A stretch of 42,461 bases of DNA, taken from positions 1-42,461 of the forward strand of contig DASQVO010000370.1 of the NCBI GenBank assembly GCA_035640715.1, read 5' to 3'. Positions within the stretch are counted from its first letter, which is position 1. The number at the start of each line of letters is the position of its first letter. Below are positions 35,849 through 42,461 of this stretch, one piece after another. The DNA comes from DASQVO01 sp035640715 (lineage in GTDB: Bacteria; Actinomycetota; Actinomycetes; Streptosporangiales; Streptosporangiaceae). Under the pieces are notes generated by a model. It saw nothing but the letters and a program-made list of their open reading frames with translations. It had not been told where the DNA came from and ran no database searches. The position numbers and the translations under genes are program-made.

Positions 35849-37837
35849 CTAGGCCTTGGCCGCGATGACGACCATGGCCTCGCTGGCTTGTTCATCGAAC
35901 GGTTCGCCGGAGACGCGCCCACCGCGTGCACCGTAGGTGGCAACGGGTTCCAGGCCGACGTCGCGCATCATCGCGAGCACTTCGTCGAGGCGGTAGTAGT
36001 GCATGAAGTGGCGAAACCAGCCGCCGGTACCGTCGGGCCGACGCAACTGGATGGAGGTGAGCGACGTGTGCGCCTGAGGGTTGGTGATCGAGTACTCGGT
36101 GCGGACGGCGCCGTCCGGGAGGTTGGTGACATCGATCTGGCGCTGTACCCGGCGGTTCTCCCAGTGGGGCCCGTTGACGTATTCGAAGACGAACGGCGCG
36201 CCGGGCTTCAGTGCGCTGGCCGCATGGCGGAAGACGGCAGCGTTGTCGGCATCCGCATCCTCGTAACCGAAAGACGAGCCGATGTTAAACACGGCGTCCA
36301 TGTCGAGCAGTCCCGCACCGTCTGGCAGCGGCCTGGTCATGTCGGCGACGACATAGTCAATCTCGGCCGGAAGGCTCGCTGCATTGGCTCGGCCCAGTTC
36401 GGCGATCTCCGGCTGGATCTCCAGGTCAGTAATGCGAAACCCGTGCTTGGCGAATCCTGGGTCATGCGTACCGGCTCCGGACCCCAGGACGAGGATGCGG
36501 GAGCCTTGCGCGAGGTCAAAGCCGCTGTCGGTCAGCCGGTCGATCAGGTCGTCCACGAACTGGATATGGCGGTCCTCCGCTGCGAAGTAGTCGGGGAAAC
36601 TCTCCAGGTAGAGCAGCCCGTAAGACGGGTCGTCCGGCCCGAGTCCGTCAAGGAACACCTGACGGGCGCTGGCTTGGTAGAAAGCGGTAACCTTCGCGGC
36701 GTAGGTGGCCCGCTCGTCATCGGTCAGCCGCGCGTCCAGGTAGTCGCGCAGCGAGCCATGCATCTCGTACCCGGCCTTGGTCTCGGTGAGAACGAAGCGT
36801 GCCCTCAGGGCGGCCAGAGCAGCTGTGATGTCATCCATCGCGGCTACCGAGCGGATGAGGTCGGGCTTCGCAGGCTCGTAGATGAACGCGACAGCCTTCG
36901 CCGCAGCTTGCTGACCGGGTGTCAGCTCCTCGTAGAGGGGAGCGATCCAGGCTTCCATGTTCTCGGTATACTCGGGCAGTTCCGCCGCCAGCACTTCGGG
37001 AGGCCGGTCTGCCGCCTGTCCCGCGAAAAGCGTGAGTGCCTGCGGATTGCCAGATCCGGCCTTCCGCCAGATCGACGCGGCTACCTCCGGGGAGGCATCC
37101 ACCCCGCGTTGCCGGAGAAAGCCGCGCGCTTCGCCGGGCGGAAGGCCACCCAGCTCCAGCCGTGACACCAACGGCACCTGTCGCGGTTCGGCCTCATGCC
37201 GGCTCGTCGTGAGAATCATGGCGGAACGGATCTCGCTGTGCTCCAGCCTTTCCACAAGCTGGTGCAAGCCGCTATCGGTGACGCGGTGGAAGTCGTCGAG
37301 TACCAGTAGCAGGCTCTCGGCCGCGAGCACCTCGATCACCCGGTCGATCACCGTCGACGGGTCGGCACCGCGTTCAAGTGCGGCCCCCAGCCGGTCTCCC
37401 GACGACACCCCGGCGTCGAACGCCAGGCTCAGGGCCAGCGACCTCAGGCTGAGCGACTGAACCTTCTCGCCGCAGAACACCCACCGTGTAAGGTGACCAT
37501 GCGCCAGTTGCCGGCACAGTCGCGCGGCCAGCGCGGTCTTCCCCGCGCCGATGACACCAGCGATGACGATGACCGATTTATGTGCGGCCACGTCCTCGGC
37601 CAGGCGCTGCAGCTCGGGTGCCCTGTCAAGGAATCCGTGGGCATATCCCCGGATGCGGGCCTCGGGGGCGAACAGGCCGAACTCCTCCCGCGTTACAGCG
37701 AGCCCCAACCCGGGTCCGGGCATGGCCGTGGTGGCGGAGCGCCTGGAGTCCCGCAGCTGCAGGTAGGCGATCGGCACGCCGCATGCCCCCACCACGCCGG
37801 CGATGGTGCCGACCAGCGCGACGACGTCCACACCCAC
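35849..37837 (-). CDS. Membrane-anchored STAND NTPase-SAM methyltransferase fusion
   Basis: 662 residues. Residues 4-26 form one hydrophobic helix followed by RDSRR, suggesting a membrane anchor with the rest in the cytoplasm. Residues ~65-375 are a STAND/NB-ARC-like module: Walker A GVIGAGKT (94-101), Walker B LLLVLDD (176-182), sensor ILTTSR (208-213), the GLP-type LELGGLPPGEARGFL (227-241), and a winged helix ending YEMHGSLRDYL. Residues ~405-662 are a class I methyltransferase: motif I ILVLGSGAG (448-456), acidic DLE at 471-473, VVADMTRPL (496-504), a DAVFNIGSSFGY strand and a late RHFMHYYRLDEV segment. No TPR or WD repeats are visible. STAND proteins are switch-like signalling or defence ATPases; here the methyltransferase takes the effector position. 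I know no named family with this order. Convergent with the toxin gene; no obvious operon partner. Confidence 0.75.
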   Translation of the reverse strand: MGVDVVALVGTIAGVVGACGVPIAYLQLRDSRRSATTAMPGPGLGLAVTREEFGLFAPEARIRGYAHGFLDRAPELQRLAEDVAAHKSVIVIAGVIGAGKTALAARLCRQLAHGHLTRWVFCGEKVQSLSLRSLALSLAFDAGVSSGDRLGAALERGADPSTVIDRVIEVLAAESLLLVLDDFHRVTDSGLHQLVERLEHSEIRSAMILTTSRHEAEPRQVPLVSRLELGGLPPGEARGFLRQRGVDASPEVAASIWRKAGSGNPQALTLFAGQAADRPPEVLAAELPEYTENMEAWIAPLYEELTPGQQAAAKAVAFIYEPAKPDLIRSVAAMDDITAALAALRARFVLTETKAGYEMHGSLRDYLDARLTDDERATYAAKVTAFYQASARQVFLDGLGPDDPSYGLLYLESFPDYFAAEDRHIQFVDDLIDRLTDSGFDLAQGSRILVLGSGAGTHDPGFAKHGFRITDLEIQPEIAELGRANAASLPAEIDYVVADMTRPLPDGAGLLDMDAVFNIGSSFGYEDADADNAAVFRHAASALKPGAPFVFEYVNGPHWENRRVQRQIDVTNLPDGAVRTEYSITNPQAHTSLTSIQLRRPDGTGGWFRHFMHYYRLDEVLAMMRDVGLEPVATYGARGGRVSGEPFDEQASEAMVVIAAKA

Positions 37838-38187
37838 CGCCCAGACGATTCAGACCCAGTACCCGAGCCGAATTTACGTGACTGACGCTATTGCGGCTAG
37901 AAGGCTTGATCAGCGGGCCGGCCGGCCTGCTGGATGGTGACCGGGCCTGAACCTCTTACCTGCCCAGCGGTGTGCCGGTCCGCGTACCAAGTCGACGGGA
38001 CATGAGATGAACCGGACATGGTCATCAGCGACAACCGGCCGACCGTGACGGGTTCGCGGCAGCCGCCCCCGGGCCTCGGTGTTCCGCATCGAAGACGCGC
38101 CGTCAACGGGCTGCTGATCCTCGGCTTGACCGCGACGCAGGTGCTAGCCGCAGAGCAGACCGTCGACTGCCTCCCAGGCGAAAGCCC
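37838..38187. other. Divergent intergenic region
   Basis: About 350 bp between the STAND-methyltransferase start and the chrB operator. I see no gene: short plus-strand frames starting at 38018 lack family signals. It must contain the promoter for the STAND gene on the minus strand, but no clear -35/-10 pair stands out. Confidence 0.5.
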
Positions 38188-38209
38188 GGATGTTACAGGT
38201 ATAACATCC
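38188..38209. promoter_or_regulatory. Palindromic operator and -10 of the chrB-like gene
   Basis: GGATGTTA and TAACATCC are perfect 8-bp inverted arms around CAGGTA. TATAAC (38200-38205) inside the palindrome is a good -10 element. Transcription would begin at about 38212-38214, at the GTG itself. A dimeric regulator bound here would block the promoter. Confidence 0.6.
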
Positions 38210-38213
38210 AGGT

Positions 38214-38825
38214 GTGACTCCTGAAACAGATACTGAATGGCTGCTAGTTGGTGTGTCTACTGCGGGCGCGGCGCCCACGCTGCGGGTGCAGGTGTGGCGC
38301 AAGCTGCGGTCGCTGGGTGCACTGTATCTGCAGCAGTCGGTGTGCCTGCTGCCGACCCGGCCCGAGGTGGAGCGGGAGGTCCGGCGGTTGCTGGACCGGG
38401 TGCGCCATCAGGGCGGCACGGGCCGGCTGCTGCATGTCGGGATCGCCGATGCGGCCGAGGTGGCGCAGGTGGTCGCGGAGATGAACGCGGCCCGCGATGA
38501 GGAGTATGCGGAGGTGATGGAACGACTGCCGGAGTTCCTGGCCGAGCTGGACAGGGAACGCGCCAGGGGACGGGCCACCTATGCGGAGGTGGAGGAGTGT
38601 GAGGCTGACCTGGAGCGGTTCCGGTCCTGGCTGGCGAAGATCGCCTCGCGGGATTACTTCGGCGCGCCCGGCGGGGCAGCGGCACGGGCGGCTGTCGAGA
38701 CGGCGGCCGCGGAACTGGCGGCGTTCGAGCAGGAGGCAATGAGCGCCGAGGCGCCCTCGGAGGACGGAACCCGGACACCAGTGCCATCGGCTGGGCGGCG
38801 GCTGCGGTCGGCCGGTGAATCATGA
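38214..38825 (+). CDS. ChrB N-terminal-domain protein (chromate-resistance regulator-like)
   Basis: 203 residues from GTG 38214, probably leaderless. The first ~150 residues match the ChrB N-terminal domain: EWLLVGVSTAGAAPTLRVQV, WRKLRSLGALYLQQSVCLLP, AEVAQVVAEMNAARDEEYAE, and a C-terminal helix FRSWLAKIASRDYFGAP. The fold is related to PaaX-type regulators and includes a winged helix. The C-terminal ChrB domain is absent, as in many actinobacterial versions. In chromate operons ChrB senses chromate and controls chrA; no chrA is in view, so its role here is open. The palindrome upstream suggests autoregulation. Convergent with thiC, 10 bp between stops. Confidence 0.75.
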   Translation: MTPETDTEWLLVGVSTAGAAPTLRVQVWRKLRSLGALYLQQSVCLLPTRPEVEREVRRLLDRVRHQGGTGRLLHVGIADAAEVAQVVAEMNAARDEEYAEVMERLPEFLAELDRERARGRATYAEVEECEADLERFRSWLAKIASRDYFGAPGGAAARAAVETAAAELAAFEQEAMSAEAPSEDGTRTPVPSAGRRLRSAGES

Positions 38826-38835
38826 CCGGAGGATG

Positions 38836-40464
<1,629 letters not shown>

Positions 40465-40467
40465 GGC

Positions 40468-40600
40468 AACTCCCTTCGCCGGCATGATCCGGATCAGGTT
40501 CAAGCGGTCGGCGGCCCTTCGCTGGTCCTCCCGGCGCGCCCATCGCGCCAGGGCCAGCGTGCAGCTGCCCTCTCAGCCCGGTCGGACCGGGCTCCCGCGT
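40468..40600 (-). promoter_or_regulatory. TPP riboswitch of thiC
   Basis: Minus strand, in order: GCGGGAGCCC, a CCCGG/CCGGG P3 hairpin, GGGCTGAGAGGGC, a long variable P3a stem (~60 nt), then GACCGCTTGAACCTGATCC and GGATCATGCCGGCGAAGGGA. All core elements of the THI box are present. Its last strand contains the thiC Shine-Dalgarno AAGGGAG, so ligand binding should hide the ribosome site: translational control. Confidence 0.93.
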
Positions 40601-40754
40601 TTCTGCCTACCGTATACCAGCGTGCCCGGTCCGTTACCGGCCCCCCCGGGACAACCCGCACGCTGCCGTCGTGGGCGCGGTCCTCGGCATCGCCGCAACC
40701 AGGTCGTGGCCCGCTACAAGCTCGCGGGCCGGCCCGGACTGAGCAGATGTGCTC

Positions 40755-41579
40755 TCAGCTGGTGGCCGTGCCGGTGCGGCGGCGGATTTCCTCGGCGAGG
40801 ACTGCCGCTCCGGAGCGGGGCAGGTCCTTGGTGGCGGTAAGGAGGGTCAGGGGGCCGCGGCGCGCGAGATCGCAGAGCCGGTTCAATGCCTCGCTGGCCT
40901 GGCCGCTGCGCAGTTCGCTGAGGTAGCGCTCGGTGAACTGGCTGAACCGCTCGGGCTTGTGCCCGTACCAGCGGCGCAGCTGGGTGCTGGGGGCCACCTC
41001 CGCTAGCCACTGGTCCAGCGGCGCCGCATCCTTCCTGATCCCCCGGGGCCAGAGGCGATCCACCAGGACCCGGGTCCCGTCATCGTCGCCGGGGTCGTCA
41101 TAGATCCGGCGCGCGCGGACCGGGTCCATGCCGGTGTTACCCGGGCCTGCGCTGCCGGGTATGCGGGAGGCCATGTGCCCCTGCCAGTACGGCCGCAGGT
41201 CGCCGGCCAGCCGGGACAGCTCCTCCAGGTGCAGGGCGGCCAGCTTGTCCAGGGCCGCGGCGCCCTTGCCGGTCAGCTTCAGCCGGACAACGCGCCCGTC
41301 GTCGGGATCTTCCACCCGCCGGATCAGGCCGAGCGCCCCCACCCGCTGCGCGAGCTCAACGGTGCTGTGATGCCGGAGCAGGAGGTACCCGGCGACATCG
41401 CTGATGGTCGGCCCGCGGGGATCATCATGCCCCCGGACAGCCAGCAGCAGCTGATGGTGCGCCGGGGTCAGGCCCACCGCCTGCGCCTGCTGCTCGCTCC
41501 AGCGCAGATACTGGCGCAGGCTCGTCCGCAACCTCAGCAGCCGCTGGTAGTCTCCATCCTCCAGCTGGAATCGCACCAC
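40755..41579 (-). CDS. MarR-type regulator fused to a DUF488 domain
   Basis: 274 residues from GTG 41579. Residues ~15-130 form a MarR-type winged helix: LTPAHHQLLLAVRGH, SDVAGYLLLRHHSTVELAQR (recognition helix) and the wing EDPDDGRVVRLKLTGKG. After a Gly/Pro linker (140-150), residues ~154-268 are a DUF488/YeaO-like domain: VRARRIYDDPGDDDGTRVLV, DRLWPRGIRKD, WYGHKPERFSQFTERYLSEL and GPLTLLTATKDLPRSGA. DUF488 proteins are small and of unknown biochemistry and are normally free-standing. Here the fusion is continuous, with no stop. It follows the FAD monooxygenase by 14 bp, likely cotranscribed and perhaps its regulator. Confidence 0.85.
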   Translation of the reverse strand: MVRFQLEDGDYQRLLRLRTSLRQYLRWSEQQAQAVGLTPAHHQLLLAVRGHDDPRGPTISDVAGYLLLRHHSTVELAQRVGALGLIRRVEDPDDGRVVRLKLTGKGAAALDKLAALHLEELSRLAGDLRPYWQGHMASRIPGSAGPGNTGMDPVRARRIYDDPGDDDGTRVLVDRLWPRGIRKDAAPLDQWLAEVAPSTQLRRWYGHKPERFSQFTERYLSELRSGQASEALNRLCDLARRGPLTLLTATKDLPRSGAAVLAEEIRRRTGTATS

Positions 41580-41593
41580 GATAAGACAGTACT

Positions 41594-42461
41594 TCAGCTG
41601 GTCAACGTGAGCTGGCTTCGCCGCAGCGTCCCGGGCTCCAGCAGCATCATGTGCAGCAGGCCGCCGGACATGCGCAGCACCATCCTGCCGACGGGGTAGC
41701 GCTCAGCATGGTAGGAATCCAGCAGGCTGTCATCGGCCCAGCCGCGTGCCACCGCGGCGAGCTTCCAGCTGAGGTTGGCGGCATCCTGCAGCCCGGTGTT
41801 CATGCCCTGACCGCCGGCCGGGGAGTGCACGTGCGCCGCGTCACCAGCCAGGAACACCCGCCCGGACCGGTACCACGGGACCTGCCGCTCGTCGCTGTGG
41901 AACCGCGACATCCAGCGGGCGTCATGCATGCCGAAGTCGCTGCCGAACGCCTGCCGGGTGATCTCACGGATCTCATCCAGCTCGACCGGCTCGGTGTCCG
42001 GCACCTGGCGCAACGGGTTCCAGGCGACGACCCGGTACCAGCCGTCACCGAACGGGGCGACAAGCGCGAAGCCTGCCCTGGCCGCGTTGGCGCGCAAGGT
42101 ATCCGATGGCGGTGCGGACAGCCGCACGTCGGCCAGCATCATCGATCGCACCACCGGCCGGCCGGGGAACGGCAGCCGCAGCGCGTGCCGGACCGTGCTG
42201 CGGACCCCGTCGGCGCCCACGGCATATGACGCCCGCCTGGTATCTGTGGCGCCATCCGCGAACCGCACGTCCACGTGTACCTGATCAGCGTCCTGGCGCA
42301 CGCCGGTCACCTCGCCGCCGCGGATGATCTCCGCGCCCAGCGACCTGGCCCGGTGCTCCAGCAGCCGCTCAGTGTGGTACTGCGGGGTGACGAGAGCGAA
42401 GGGGAACCGGCTAGGCAACCGGGACAGGTCGAGGCTGAACGCCCCGGACAATCCCAGCCGG
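41594..42461 (-). CDS. FAD-dependent aromatic monooxygenase, partial (5' end outside window)
   Basis: 289 residues are visible; the frame is open to the right edge, so the N-terminal FAD GxGxxG motif lies beyond. Seen: QYHTERLLEHRARSLGAEII, the DG motif YAVGADGVRSTVRHAL, and GRVFLAGDAAHVHSPAGGQG with MNTGLQDAANLSWKLAAVAR, the GD motif of PHBH/PheA-like class A flavin monooxygenases. It hydroxylates an aromatic or polyketide-like substrate. The protein stops at RRSQLTLTS soon after the FAD domain, without the thioredoxin-like C-terminal domain of phenol-hydroxylase types. It may be a short form or truncated. Operon with the MarR-DUF488 gene. Confidence 0.82.
   Translation of the reverse strand, partial: RLGLSGAFSLDLSRLPSRFPFALVTPQYHTERLLEHRARSLGAEIIRGGEVTGVRQDADQVHVDVRFADGATDTRRASYAVGADGVRSTVRHALRLPFPGRPVVRSMMLADVRLSAPPSDTLRANAARAGFALVAPFGDGWYRVVAWNPLRQVPDTEPVELDEIREITRQAFGSDFGMHDARWMSRFHSDERQVPWYRSGRVFLAGDAAHVHSPAGGQGMNTGLQDAANLSWKLAAVARGWADDSLLDSYHAERYPVGRMVLRMSGGLLHMMLLEPGTLRRSQLTLTS

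Noticed and set aside
38018..38224. Plus-strand small frame before chrB
   Set aside because: No ribosome site, no family signal, and it runs through the operator and into the chrB start in another frame.

Overview
The window is strongly GC-rich, and nearly every convincing reading frame has G or C in most third codon positions. The gene content points to a high-GC Actinomycetota. It includes a homodimeric AceE-type pyruvate dehydrogenase, DUF1206 and DUF1918 proteins, an F420-dependent luciferase-like oxidoreductase, a MalT-like LuxR regulator, a GH65 enzyme with a HAD-like front domain, and several genes that look leaderless. I cannot name the genus; a Streptosporangiales- or Streptomyces-like lineage is a guess.

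Region 1 (1-8450) is a decayed accessory zone. It opens with the 5' end of a Uma2-like gene and a sequence resembling the 3' end of a tRNA, then a DUF1206 membrane protein. Next come gene remnants: a GntR/FCD regulator without its DNA-binding domain, and a collapsed methylaspartate-mesaconate operon (ammonia-lyase head joined to a CoA-transferase tail, MaoC hydratase piece, threonine-dehydratase-like piece). An intact F420-type oxidoreductase follows. Beside it is a beta-propeller/thioredoxin-like gene in which the first active-site Cys codon is an in-frame TGA, a selenoprotein candidate. Further on are a GH10 xylanase remnant, a frameshifted MFS transporter, a TPP-riboswitch-like remnant with no gene behind it, and RtcB ligase fragments.

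Region 2 (8453-17570) holds DUF1918, a GH65 glycoside phosphorylase or hydrolase, a lone GltD, and a large MalT/LuxR regulator between 41-bp direct repeats. After it lies a unit bounded by ~48-bp inverted repeats. That unit carries a small, relatively AT-rich gene with a hairpin leader and a histidine-kinase remnant, and it abuts a truncated Ogt.

Region 3 (17730-27833) is the metabolic core, all on the plus strand: pyruvate dehydrogenase E1, E2 and an E3 with two lipoyl domains, then thiolase, acetoacetyl-CoA reductase, a truncated alpha/beta hydrolase and a malic enzyme. Malate to pyruvate, pyruvate to acetyl-CoA, and acetyl-CoA to acetoacetyl-CoA to 3-hydroxybutyryl-CoA form one connected route. 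It is consistent with polyhydroxybutyrate precursor supply, although no polymerase is present.

Region 4 (27834-34690) contains a small cysteine-rich protein, L-2-hydroxyglutarate oxidase, an NAD-dependent epimerase, an enolase-superfamily dehydratase or racemase, a small EF-Tu-domain-like protein and a large-subunit catalase. Two more gene remnants are interspersed.

Region 5 (34691-42461) holds a VapBC-like toxin-antitoxin pair, then a 662-residue fusion of a membrane anchor, a STAND-type NTPase and a SAM methyltransferase. A ChrB-like protein with a palindromic operator follows, then ThiC behind a TPP riboswitch, a MarR-DUF488 fusion and a partial FAD monooxygenase. The most novel candidates are the WUGPC protein (4294-5877) and the STAND-methyltransferase fusion (35849-37837).
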